Of a stretch of DNA of 64,000 nucleotides, positions 45,317 to 53,596 are shown piece by piece. The stretch covers positions 1-64,000 of the forward strand of contig CAVUJG010000006.1 of NCBI GenBank assembly GCA_963741755.1, in the 5' to 3' direction. The stretch comes from Sva-07 sp963741755. Its GTDB lineage: Bacteria; Actinomycetota; Acidimicrobiia; Acidimicrobiales; Ilumatobacteraceae. Position 1 is the first letter of the stretch. Each line of letters starts with the position of its first letter. The notes beneath the pieces were generated by a model. The model worked only from the letters and a program-made list of their open reading frames with translations. It was not told the origin of the DNA and searched no databases. The position numbers and the translations under genes are program-made.

Positions 45317-46951
45317 TCAGTCCGTGGGCGCGTCCAGGAGTGACGGCTCGTAGTCCGGTGGGATCTCCAGGTCGAGCAGCTGCAGGATCGTCGCCGCGAC
45401 GTTGGCGAGCCCTGCGGCGGGCAGGTCGGCGCGCAGGTGAATCGGGTTTCCGCCGTACTCGCATGCGGCGAACATGACGGGGTTGAGTGAGTGCGCCGTG
45501 CGCAGCTGAGGTTGGCCGTCGTCGCTCGTCAGCGGCATGCCCTCGCCATTGCGCTCGACTTTGTCGTCGGCGTTGCCGTGATCCGCGGTGACGAGCAGAC
45601 AACCCGACGCGGCTGCGACGGCGTCCGCGATTCGGCCAATGGCGAGGTCGACGCTCTCGACCGCAATACGAGTCGCGGCGATGTCGGCGGTGTGACCGAC
45701 CATGTCTCCGCCTGCGAAGTTCATCCTGATGAAGCCGAACTCGCCAGAGCGCACCGCCTCGATCGCGGCGTCGGCAGTCTCGGCCGACTTCATCCAGGGT
45801 CGCTCGTCGAAGGGGACGAGGTCAGAGGGGATCTCGACGTAGGTTTCCAATTGGTCGTCGAACTTGCTGGATCGGTTCCCGTTCCAGAAGTAGGTGATGT
45901 GCCCGAACTTCTGCGTCTCCGCTCCCGCCCACTGGGCGATGCCCGCAGACGCGATGATCTCGCTGACCGTCGTGTCGACCGACTCGGGCTCGACCAGATA
46001 CGACGCGGGAGTGTTCGTGTCACCGTCGTACAACGCCATCCCCGCGAAGTAGACGTCGGGAACGCGGTCGCGGTCGAACTTGTCGAATTCCGGTCCCGCC
46101 TCGAACGATTGAGACAACTCGATGGCACGATCGCCGCGGAAGTTGAAGACGACCACGGCATCGCCGTCGACGATCGAGCCGACCGGTTGCCGGAACTCGT
46201 CCACCACGGTGAACGCAGGGAGAAGCTGATCGCTGCGCACACCCGTCGACCGACCCCACTCGAGGCCCGACACCAGATCCGGCACCGGGTGTGCCGTGCC
46301 GAGGACGTGGGCGCGCCAACCGGCCTCGACGATGCGCCAGTCGGCTCCATAGCGGTCCATGGTGGTGACCATGCGCCCCCCGCCGGATGCGAACTGGATG
46401 TCGAGGTCGGGGTACTTGGCGATCTCGTCCGCTGTGCGAGTGATGTAGCGCTCGGCGGAGGGATCGGGGACATCGCGTCCGTCGAAGAGCGCGTGGATTC
46501 TGATCGTCGAGATCTGGTCCTCGGCCGCTTGCCGCAGGATCTCGAACAGGTGGCTGATGTTCGAGTGAACGTTGCCGTCAGACAACAGACCGATCAGGTG
46601 GAGCGTCCCACCGCCGGTGCAGCGGTCGACGATCTGCCGCCATGCGTCCGACTTCCAGATCGAACCGGACGCGATGGCGTTGTCGATGCGCTTTGCGCCC
46701 TGATCGAAGATGCGTCCCGCACCGAGGATGTTGTGGCCGACCTCCGAGTTGCCCATGTCCGCATCCGAGGGGAGCCCCACGGCGGTTCCGTGTGCCTTGA
46801 GTGTTCGGCACGACTCGGAAGCCAACCGATCGAGATTGGGCGTGTTCGCGAGTGCGACCGCATCGAAGGCGTCACCCTTGCCCACGCCGATGCCGTCCAT
46901 CACGACCAGCACGAGTGGACGGTCGCGACCCAACTGACTTCGGGAGCTCAT
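45317..46951 (-). CDS. gpmI: 2,3-bisphosphoglycerate-independent phosphoglycerate mutase
   Basis: 544 residues. The phosphatase domain has VVMDGIGVGKGDAFDAVALA and the catalytic serine in DADMGNSEVGHNILGAGR; the transferase domain has HALFDGRDVPDPSAERYI and HSNISHLFEI; metal sites in GGDMVGHT and LVTADHGNAD. It interconverts 3- and 2-phosphoglycerate using manganese. It lies inside the arsenic island, 118 bases downstream of arsI on the same strand, and ends 20 bases from the convergent arsR. Slightly longer than the usual 510 residues. ATG 46951. Confidence 0.94.
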   Translation of the reverse strand: MSSRSQLGRDRPLVLVVMDGIGVGKGDAFDAVALANTPNLDRLASESCRTLKAHGTAVGLPSDADMGNSEVGHNILGAGRIFDQGAKRIDNAIASGSIWKSDAWRQIVDRCTGGGTLHLIGLLSDGNVHSNISHLFEILRQAAEDQISTIRIHALFDGRDVPDPSAERYITRTADEIAKYPDLDIQFASGGGRMVTTMDRYGADWRIVEAGWRAHVLGTAHPVPDLVSGLEWGRSTGVRSDQLLPAFTVVDEFRQPVGSIVDGDAVVVFNFRGDRAIELSQSFEAGPEFDKFDRDRVPDVYFAGMALYDGDTNTPASYLVEPESVDTTVSEIIASAGIAQWAGAETQKFGHITYFWNGNRSSKFDDQLETYVEIPSDLVPFDERPWMKSAETADAAIEAVRSGEFGFIRMNFAGGDMVGHTADIAATRIAVESVDLAIGRIADAVAAASGCLLVTADHGNADDKVERNGEGMPLTSDDGQPQLRTAHSLNPVMFAACEYGGNPIHLRADLPAAGLANVAATILQLLDLEIPPDYEPSLLDAPTD

Positions 46952-47069
46952 GCAGTTCTCGTTTCCTCGCAGGTGTGAGACCGCCGCGTGACCGGCGGTC
47001 GGCTGGGCAGGACCGCCAGTCTACGGTCCCGCACCGCCGCCCGATCGCGTACGGCCGCCGGCGCCGTCG

Positions 47070-47492
47070 TCAGCGGCAGCAGCCGGCGGAGGAGCCGCTG
47101 GTGCTGGACACGACGGTGTTGGCGAGCTGTTCGGTGTCGCCGTTCTTGACGTACCACTCCCAGCGATTGCCGTCCGGGGCGTGGACCCAGGTCTCGGTCT
47201 TCTCGGCGTAGCAGCAGATGGTGTCGTCGACGCCGGTGGTCTCGAGTCCGGAGTCGGCGAGGCGGGTTTCGGCAGCCACGACCTCGGCGGCGGTCTCGGT
47301 CTCGACGCCGAGGTGGTTGATCGAGCCGGTCGGACCGGCACCCTCGAACAGCACGAGCTTGAGCGGCGGGTTCTCGATCGCGAAGTTCGCGTAGCCGGGC
47401 TTGGTCTTGGCCGGTTCGGTACCGAACATCTTGCTGTAGAACTCGATCGCCTGATCGAGGTCGTCGACGTTGAGGGCGAGTTGCAGACGCAT
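47070..47492 (-). CDS. arsI: ArsI/CadI family VOC protein, C-As lyase candidate
   Basis: 140 residues. QLALNVDDLDQAIEFYSKMF and NHLGVETETAAEVVAAETRL are VOC halves; vicinal cysteines occur in DDTICCYAEKTETWV, and the WEWYVKN end carries the metal-ligand glutamate. ArsI cleaves the C-As bond of trivalent methyl- and aromatic arsenicals. The C-terminus ends in GCCR, a second vicinal pair. ATG 47492. Divergent from arsR with TTGA/TCAA motifs between. Confidence 0.88.
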   Translation of the reverse strand: MRLQLALNVDDLDQAIEFYSKMFGTEPAKTKPGYANFAIENPPLKLVLFEGAGPTGSINHLGVETETAAEVVAAETRLADSGLETTGVDDTICCYAEKTETWVHAPDGNRWEWYVKNGDTEQLANTVVSSTSGSSAGCCR

Positions 47493-47556
47493 GGGTGGAC
47501 TCCCGGGTTTGATGGATGGGGTGATGGATGGGTCGATCGGTGGTCCGAACAACACT

Positions 47557-47601
47557 TTGACAGTGATCAATACGTTAGCAGCACGCATCGAAATCTGTCA
47601 A
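47557..47601. promoter_or_regulatory. Putative ArsR-controlled divergent promoter region
   Basis: Between arsI and arsR, TTGACAG (47557-47563) and CTGTCAA (47595-47601) are facing inverted copies. TTGACAGTGATCAA (47557-47570) is also a TTGA-n6-TCAA palindrome. The TTGACA hexamers could serve as -35 boxes of the two diverging promoters. arsR at 47603 starts two bases after the second copy with no ribosome site. Confidence 0.5.
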
Positions 47602-47602
47602 T

Positions 47603-47953
47603 ATGTACTTCGTGGATTCCCCGAGCGTCACACCTGAGGCGTGTTGCACCCCCTTGCTGCGGTCAGCACTCGACGAGGAGCAGGCGTCGGAACTGGCCGA
47701 GGTCCTGAGAGCGCTCGCCGACCCGGTGCGATTGCGACTCGTGTCGATCATCGGGACGGCCGAGTCGGGCGAGGTGTGCGCGTGCGACCTGCCGGTGTTG
47801 GTCGATCGCACACAACCGACGGTCAGCCATCATCTGTCGTTGCTGGTCCGAGCGGGGGTACTCGAACGCGAGCAGCGCGGCAAGTGGGCGTGGTTCCGTC
47901 TCCGGCCGGAGCGACTGGCCGCTGTGGGTGACGCCTTGGTGAACACAGGGTGA
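47603..47953 (+). CDS. arsR: ArsR family As(III)-responsive repressor
   Basis: 116 residues. EACCTPLLRSALDEEQASEL, then LRALADPVRLRLVSIIGTAE, the As(III)-binding segment SGEVCACDLPVLVDRTQPTV and the recognition helix SHHLSLLVRAGVL. Cysteines in ACC and CAC match the metal site of actinobacterial ArsR. ATG 47603 has no ribosome site, so the mRNA is probably leaderless. It heads the run arsR, arsR-arsC, arsC, GAPDH, arsJ. Confidence 0.93.
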   Translation: MYFVDSPSVTPEACCTPLLRSALDEEQASELAEVLRALADPVRLRLVSIIGTAESGEVCACDLPVLVDRTQPTVSHHLSLLVRAGVLEREQRGKWAWFRLRPERLAAVGDALVNTG

Positions 47954-47958
47954 ACTCT

Positions 47959-47978
47959 TTCAAACCATATTGATTCAA
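47959..47978. promoter_or_regulatory. Second ArsR-type operator before the arsR-arsC fusion
   Basis: TCAA-ACCATA-TTGA (47960-47973) is a TCAA-n6-TTGA palindrome, overlapping TTGA-T-TCAA (47970-47978). Similar half sites occur upstream of the first arsR. It lies 20 bases before the GTG of the fusion gene. Confidence 0.5.
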
Positions 47979-47997
47979 CTTTCTCTGAGCGTCTATC

Positions 47998-48669
47998 GTG
48001 GCGACCATGGGGTATTCGGAGGTTGTCGACTCGGTGGCCGATCGTTCGGCCGTGCACGCCGCGTTGGGCGAACCGGTCCGCCTGGCGATCGTGGAAGACC
48101 TCGCCGTCAGCGACCGCTCGCCGAAGGAACTCGCCGCTCGGTTCTCGGTGCCGACCAATCTGCTCGCGCACCACCTCGACGTCCTCGAAGGTGTGGGATT
48201 GATCGAGCGGTTCGTGTCGGCAGGCGACCGCCGCCGCCGCTATGTCCGCCTCGTCCCAGCACCGCTCGCCCGCCTCGGCGTGGCGACGGCACTGCCCGCG
48301 GGTCAGGTGTTGTTCGTGTGTAGTCACAACTCGGCGCGTTCGCAGCTGGCAGCAGCGTTGTGGACAGCTCGGACCGGCGCGGTGGCGACGTCTGCGGGCA
48401 CGCATCCCGTCGATCGCGTCCATCCCGAAGCGGTCGCTGCGGCGTCGCGCGCCGGGTTGGACCTGAGCCGCGCCGAGCCCCGCATGTTCGGGGCCGCCGG
48501 ACAAGGCGAGCTCGTCGTGACGGTGTGCGACCAGGCGCACGAGGAACTCGTTCCCGAACCGGGTTGGTGGCACTGGTCGCTGCCCGATCCGGTCGAGGAC
48601 GGCCGCGCTGCGGCCTTCGACGCAGTGATCAACGAACTCGACGACCGCATTCGCGCCGTCGCGAACTGA
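47998..48669 (+). CDS. ArsR-ArsC fusion: winged-helix regulator plus LMW-PTPase arsenate reductase
   Basis: 223 residues. Residues 1-95 form a winged helix (HAALGEPVRLAIVEDLAVSD, SPKELAARFSVPTNLLAHHL). Residues 100-223 form a low-molecular-weight phosphatase domain with P-loop VCSHNSARSQ and TVCDQAHEEL; the final Asp loop is SLPDPVE. Start GTG 47998 or ATG 48007. Either an arsenate reductase tethered to DNA or a regulator that senses arsenate through the P-loop. Fusions of this type are known in actinobacteria, but their roles are poorly defined. Confidence 0.9.
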   Translation: MATMGYSEVVDSVADRSAVHAALGEPVRLAIVEDLAVSDRSPKELAARFSVPTNLLAHHLDVLEGVGLIERFVSAGDRRRRYVRLVPAPLARLGVATALPAGQVLFVCSHNSARSQLAAALWTARTGAVATSAGTHPVDRVHPEAVAAASRAGLDLSRAEPRMFGAAGQGELVVTVCDQAHEELVPEPGWWHWSLPDPVEDGRAAAFDAVINELDDRIRAVAN

Positions 48670-48685
48670 GCAGAAGGAACCACCG

Positions 48686-49348
48686 ATGACCGACGACCGG
48701 GTCCACCTGACGACCGAGCAGATCATGTTGATCCGCCAAGGGGCGCAACGCTTGCTCGACCAGTTCGAGGGCACGTTCAACATCGAGACGATCGAGCGGT
48801 ACATGCTCGACTCCCAGGAGTTGCTGCATTCGAAAGCGAAGTTCACGCAGTGGCTACCGCTGCTGATCGAGCGGCTCACCCGTGATCGGCTCCGGGCCCT
48901 GGAGCGACTCGAGCTCGGAGCCGACGCCAGGCCGGCTGTCTTGTTCCTGTGCGTCCACAACGCCGGGCGTTCGCAGATGGGAGCAGGCTGGTTGCGGCGA
49001 CTTGCCGGTGGTCGGGTCGATGTGTTCTCTGGCGGGACCGACCCGGGCATCGCGATGAACGACGTCGTGGTGGCGGCGATGTCCGAGGTCGGAGTCGACG
49101 TCGCCGCGGAGTTGCCGCAGCCGTGGACCGACGAGATAGCCCGCTCCGTGGACGTCATCGTCTCGATGGGCTGCGGTGACGCGTGTCCGGTCTTTCCGGG
49201 CAAACGCTACGAGGACTGGGATCTGCCGAGTCCGTCAGGGCAGCCGATCGAGGTGGTGCGCGAGATCCGCGACGACGTCCGCAACCGCGTCGAAGCGTTG
49301 ATCGCGTCGCTCGGACTCGACGTGGCCGCAACGGCCGGGCAGCGATGA
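48686..49348 (+). CDS. arsC: Arsenate reductase (ArsC) with N-terminal helical domain
   Basis: 220 residues. The first about 75 residues are a three-helix bundle (EQIMLIRQGAQRLLDQFEGT, IETIERYMLDSQELL). The catalytic part has P-loop LCVHNAGRSQM, DEIARSVDVIVSMGCGDACP and VFPGKRYEDWDLPSP. This pattern matches actinobacterial ArsC that uses mycothiol and mycoredoxin; mshD at 34 kb supports a mycothiol system. GAAGGAACC precedes ATG 48686. Its stop overlaps the GAPDH start by ATGA. Confidence 0.93.
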   Translation: MTDDRVHLTTEQIMLIRQGAQRLLDQFEGTFNIETIERYMLDSQELLHSKAKFTQWLPLLIERLTRDRLRALERLELGADARPAVLFLCVHNAGRSQMGAGWLRRLAGGRVDVFSGGTDPGIAMNDVVVAAMSEVGVDVAAELPQPWTDEIARSVDVIVSMGCGDACPVFPGKRYEDWDLPSPSGQPIEVVREIRDDVRNRVEALIASLGLDVAATAGQR

Positions 49349-50367
49349 GTACGCGGGTCGGAATCAACGGATTCGGCCGCATCGGTCGACTCGTCGTGCG
49401 AGCGCTACGCGAGCAGGGCGACCTCGAACTCGTACACGTCAACGAGCCGTTCGCCGACGCCGCGACGGCGGCGCATCTGTTGGAGTTCGACACCGTCCAC
49501 GGACGGTATGGCGGATCCGTTTCGGTGAGCGACGGTCAGTTGGAGATCGACGGCGCGGCGGTCGGCTACTCGTCGATCGCATCGCCGGGCGAGGTGCCGT
49601 GGGCAGCCGCCGACGTCGACATCGTGCTGGAATGCTCTGGCAAGTTCCGCACTGTCGAGTTGCTCGCACCGTACTTCGATCGCGGGATACGCAAGGTGAT
49701 CGTCGCCGCACCGGTCAAGGACGACCGCGTGCTGAACATCGTGATGGGCTGCAACGACCATCTCTACGACGCGGCCGTCCATCACGTGGTGACGGCGGCG
49801 TCATGCACGACGAACTGCCTCGCCCCGGTCGTCAAGGTGCTGCACGAGCAGATCGGGATCGAGCGCGGCGTGATCACCACCATCCACGACGCCACGAACA
49901 CCCAGGTCGTGGTCGACGCACCCCACAAGGACCTTCGTCGGGCACGCTCCGCGCTCAACTCGCTCATCCCGACCTCGACCGGCTCCGCGACAGCGATCAC
50001 GATGATCTACCCCGAACTCACCGGCAAACTGAACGGAGTCGCCGTGCGGGTTCCGTTGCTGAACGCGTCGCTCACCGACGCCGTGTTCTCGATGACCCGA
50101 GACGTCACCGTCGAGGAGATCAACGCGCTCCTACGCGACGCGGCCGACGGCGACCTGAAGGGCATCCTGGGGTTCGAGGACCGGCCGTTGGTGTCGGCCG
50201 ACTACACCAACGACACCCGATCCGGTGTCGTCGACGGCCCGTCCACGATGGTCGTCGACGGGCGCATGGCCAAGGTGCTCATCTGGTACGACAACGAGTA
50301 CGGCTACGCATTCCGCATGGCCGACCTGGCCGCAAAGGTCGCCGACAGCATCGAGTCCCGACCTTGA
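49345..50367 (+). CDS. Arsenic-island glyceraldehyde-3-phosphate dehydrogenase
   Basis: 340 residues. VGINGFGRIGRLVVRALREQ binds NAD; the catalytic cysteine is in VTAASCTTNCLAPVVKVLHE; LNSLIPTSTGSATAI and WYDNEYGYAFRMADL complete it. In ars islands GAPDH uses arsenate in place of phosphate and makes 1-arseno-3-phosphoglycerate, which ArsJ exports. Overlaps arsC by four bases and is followed by arsJ after 13 bases, the defining pair. A housekeeping role cannot be excluded by sequence alone. Confidence 0.93.
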   Translation: MSTRVGINGFGRIGRLVVRALREQGDLELVHVNEPFADAATAAHLLEFDTVHGRYGGSVSVSDGQLEIDGAAVGYSSIASPGEVPWAAADVDIVLECSGKFRTVELLAPYFDRGIRKVIVAAPVKDDRVLNIVMGCNDHLYDAAVHHVVTAASCTTNCLAPVVKVLHEQIGIERGVITTIHDATNTQVVVDAPHKDLRRARSALNSLIPTSTGSATAITMIYPELTGKLNGVAVRVPLLNASLTDAVFSMTRDVTVEEINALLRDAADGDLKGILGFEDRPLVSADYTNDTRSGVVDGPSTMVVDGRMAKVLIWYDNEYGYAFRMADLAAKVADSIESRP

Positions 50368-50380
50368 ATCGGAATCCGAC

Positions 50381-51612
50381 GTGAAGCTCCGCAACTACGT
50401 CCTGGTCACCGCCGGCTACTGGACGTTCACGCTGACCGACGGCGCGTTGCGGATGCTGGTGTTGCTCTACTTCAACGAGCTGGGCTACTCCCCCGTCGCG
50501 ATCGCCTTCCTGTTCCTGGCCTACGAGTTCATGGGGATCGTCACCAACTTGATCGGTGGTTGGGTCGGCGCCCGTACCGGGCTCAACCGAACGTTGCTCA
50601 TCGGACTCGGGTTGCAGGTGATCGCCCTCGTGGGTCTCACGTTCCAGAACCCGAGCTGGGCCGAGTGGATCTCGGTCGTGTTCGTCATGAGCCTGCAAGC
50701 GCTGTCCGGGGTGGCCAAGGACCTCACGAAGATGAGCTCGAAGAGCGCGGTCAAGTACATCGCCGGCGAGGGCGGCCTGTTCCGGCTGGTGGCGCTCCTC
50801 ACCGGTTCCAAGAACGCGCTCAAGGGCCTCGGCTTCTTCCTCGGCGCCGTGCTGCTCTCGTGGATCGGCTACGACGCAGCACTGTGGTCGATGGCCATCA
50901 TGGTCACCGTGGTCCTCGTCGCCATCGGCGTGCTCTTGGACGAGGACATCGGTCGGGCAAAGGTAAAGCCTCCGCTGCGGTCGATCCTGTCGAAGTCGAT
51001 GGCGATCAACCGCCTGTCGGCCGCCCGCTTTTCCTCTTCGGGTCGCGCGACATCTGGTTCGTGGTTGCGCTTCCGATCTTCTTCGCCGACGAACTGGGCT
51101 GGCCCTCCGGGCGGATCGGTGCATTCCTCGCCGCATGGTTGATCGGGTACGGCGTCGTACAGTCATCCGCACCGCGCCTGCTGCGTCGGTCGACCGCCGG
51201 CGCCGACGCCGAGATCGGTGCCGCGCGGACCTGGTCCTTCGTGCTCGGCATCGTGTCGATCGCGATGGCGGTCGGCGTGGCGCTCGACGTCGCGGTCACC
51301 CTGGTGGTCGTCGGGGGTTTGATCGTCTTCGGCGTCGTGTTCGCGATCAACTCGTCGCTGCATTCATACCTGATCCTGGCCTATTCCCAGGGTGACGACG
51401 TGTCGCTCGACGTCGGCTTCTACTACTCGGCCAACGCGGCCGGACGCCTGGTCGGCACCCTGCTGTCCGGCGTGCTGTACCTGTGGGGCGGTCTCGACGC
51501 TGCGCTGTGGGGATCGGCGACGTTCGTGGTCATCACGTGGATGCTCACGTTGCGACTTCCGCCGCTGACGCCGAGCGATCAGCACGGCCCGGTCCCCTCG
51601 ATCGCACGCTGA
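50381..51612 (+). CDS. arsJ: ArsJ, organoarsenical MFS exporter, frameshifted at 51030
   Basis: About 410 residues with twelve helices once joined. The start VKLRNYVLVTAGYWTFTLTD (GTG 50381) and GVAKDLTKMSSKSAVKYIAG are signature ArsJ segments. At the T4 run 51029-51032 one T is needed to pass from LSAAR to FFLFGSRDIWFVVALPIFFA in the other frame. The rest includes FYYSANAAGRLVGTLLSGVL. ArsJ exports 1-arseno-3-phosphoglycerate, which breaks down outside to arsenate. The break is in a homopolymer, so probably an artefact. Confidence 0.92.
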
Positions 51613-51624
51613 AGGTGATCAGCC

Positions 51625-52436
51625 GTTCAGTGGCCGACGGTCACGAATCTGCGCCGAGCACGAAGGCCCGAGACGAACAGTTCTTCCGGACGCACGCCAG
51701 GCCCGTCTTCGGATCGACCCCGCTCGGCAAGCTCGACCGAACCGCGCTCCGTGCCTGGGTCGCCGACCTCGGGTCGCCCGATGCGCAACCTCACACCCGC
51801 CACCATCCACCGTGTGGTGCAACTGATGAACAAGTGCGTGAACGCTGCGTTCGAGGACCGCCTCATTGCGCACAACCCCGTCACCAAGCTCCCGCTCCCG
51901 CGAATCGAGCGTCGGGAGATGCGATTCCTCGACACCGACGACATCTGGAAGCTCGCCGATGAGATCGACGAGGCGTACCGATCCTTGTGTTGCTCGGAGC
52001 GTTCGGCAGGCCTGCGTCTCGGCGAGATGCTCGGCCTGGGATGGAAGCGCGTCGATCTTCTCCGACGACGAGTCGACATCGCCGAGACAGTGGTCAGCAT
52101 CGGCGGCCACATCACCTTCGGACCACCGAAGACAAGAGCCGCAGTCCGAACGGTGCCACTCCCCTCGTCGTCTGCGACGAGCTGTCACGTCGCGCCACTC
52201 CCCAGTCGACCCCGAAGGCCTGGTCTTCAAGCATCCACGATCTCCGGCACACCGCCGTCTCGCTCTGGGTCGCCGAGGGAGCCAACCCCAAGCACGTCGC
52301 TGCGATGGCCGGGCACACCTCGGTCTCTGTCGTGTTGGATCGATACGGCCACCTGTACCCGCAGCAGGACGACGAACTGATGCAGCGACTCGCCTCTCGC
52401 GCCGGCGTCCCGCACGTTGGCCTTGGTGGCGGGTGA
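51625..52436 (+). pseudogene. Decayed tyrosine integrase
   Basis: Three frames together give a phage-type tyrosine recombinase: SAPSTKARDEQFFRTHARPV FGSTPLGKLDRTALRAWVADL; then NLTPATIHRVVQLMNKCVNA and GEMLGLGWKRVDLLRRRVDI; finally IHDLRHTAVSLWVAEGANPK, AGHTSVSVVLDRYGHLYPQQ. At least two frame changes are needed. The segment between GLVF (near 52232) and IHDLRHTA (near 52236) lacks about 25-30 residues normally present, and the N-terminal arm domain is missing. It is therefore a true pseudogene, not merely an indel error. It starts 13 bases after arsJ. Confidence 0.85.
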
Positions 52437-52475
52437 TTTTGGCCTCGGTCGATTGGTGATGGACGGGACCAGGAG

Positions 52476-53150
52476 ATGAGTCGTGACCCGTGGTTGAAAC
52501 AGCTCCGCATTGCTGGCGCTGACACCCGATCTGTCGAGGAGGTGCTGGCAGGCGATGTTCCCGCCGACGGACTCCAACACGCCGGCAGTGCGCTGTTGCG
52601 CGTTGAGCGCTCGGACGTTCTCGTCGCAAGCGCTCGTCGACTGACCGAGACATTGGGTCAACGCGCCTGGGTCGGCGACGCCGAACTGATCGTGGAGCTC
52701 GAGCACTACGTCGACCGCACCGCGTATGATCTGACGACGTTGCCCGTCGCCCTCGACGAACTCGGCGAAGTACTCGACCAGTCGGGCGGTAGCGACTCCT
52801 TCATCGACCTGACCGACGGAACGTTGTGGCCGGCGCAGCTGTTCGATGTCGATCAGGGTCCGCCGGACTTCGACCCACAGTCGGATCGGTGGCTGCTCGT
52901 GGTCGGCCTCGGGTCAGGCCCTGCATACGACGCGATGCAGCGATTCGTCGCGACGATCGAGCAACCGGATCTCGCATTGCGTCTCGGCGATGCGCTCGCG
53001 GGGTCTGGTCCATTCCGCCGGTTCCAGACCGAACTGAGCCGGCACGAGGACCAATACACGCGCTGGTACCGGTTCCGTGACGATGCCCGCTTGGGCCGAG
53101 CGCGCTGCTGGCTCGCCGACCACGGCTACCGCTCCAGTCATCATCTGTGA
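52476..53150 (+). CDS. UPF0158-like protein
   Basis: 224 residues. The C-terminus DLALRLGDALAGSGPFRRFQ with TELSRHEDQYTRWYRFRDDA and CWLADHGY matches the UPF0158 pattern. The N-terminal two thirds are less conserved (VGDAELIVELEHYVDRTAYD, DELGEVLDQSGGSDSFIDLT). Function unknown. GGAGATGAGTCGTG context at ATG 52476. Lies in the accessory zone after the integrase remnant. Confidence 0.65.
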   Translation: MSRDPWLKQLRIAGADTRSVEEVLAGDVPADGLQHAGSALLRVERSDVLVASARRLTETLGQRAWVGDAELIVELEHYVDRTAYDLTTLPVALDELGEVLDQSGGSDSFIDLTDGTLWPAQLFDVDQGPPDFDPQSDRWLLVVGLGSGPAYDAMQRFVATIEQPDLALRLGDALAGSGPFRRFQTELSRHEDQYTRWYRFRDDARLGRARCWLADHGYRSSHHL

Positions 53151-53216
53151 CGAACGGGCTTGGCCGACCGGACAGCGCCTCCAGGCAGTTCGACTGTGAG
53201 GTGCGAGTATGTCGCG

Positions 53217-53417
53217 ATGGCTCGACCTCCGGTCACCTGCGCCGTCTGCCACTACTTGCGAGTGGAGGGCTCGTTCAGCGACTCGGGCGACATCTTCATC
53301 TGCAGCGAATGCCAAGCCAACGCCAAGAAGCTCCTCGAGATCCAAGACCGCATCTGGGCCGAGATCGTCGACACGGGCGAATCGACCGAGGGCACAGAGA
53401 AGTCGCCGGATTCCTGA
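53217..53417 (+). CDS. Small zinc-ribbon-like protein, 66 residues
   Basis: MARPPVTCAVCHYLRVEGSF then DIFICSECQANAKKLLEIQD: two CxxC pairs (C8, C11 and C29, C32) form a zinc ribbon, followed by a helix and an acidic tail. ATG 53217. A short coding sequence with good codon use. It converges on the 56-residue gene, ending eight bases before the latter's stop. Function unknown. Confidence 0.65.
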   Translation: MARPPVTCAVCHYLRVEGSFSDSGDIFICSECQANAKKLLEIQDRIWAEIVDTGESTEGTEKSPDS

Positions 53418-53425
53418 CCGAGCGT

Positions 53426-53596
53426 CTAGCAGTCGAGTTCCGTGTCGATGTGCTGCCCGAGGCGAAGGCGCACCCGCTCGAGGAACTCGGCAGGGACCTG
53501 GTCCAGATCGGTGACGACACTTTCGTCGAAGATCGCTTGCTGCTCGGCTGGGCTCAGCTTCTCGAGTTCGGCGGCAGTCACGACCTTCCCGGGCAT
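53426..53596 (-). CDS. Small hypothetical protein, 56 residues, antitoxin-like
   Basis: ATG 53596 to TAG 53426. Sequence: MPGKVVTAAELEKLSPAEQQ, AIFDESVVTDLDQVPAEFLE, then RVRLRLGQHIDTELDC. Helical and acidic with a pattern seen in many actinobacterial small proteins of unknown role, some next to toxin genes. Codon third positions are mostly G or C. No toxin is recognised nearby. Confidence 0.55.
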   Translation of the reverse strand: MPGKVVTAAELEKLSPAEQQAIFDESVVTDLDQVPAEFLERVRLRLGQHIDTELDC

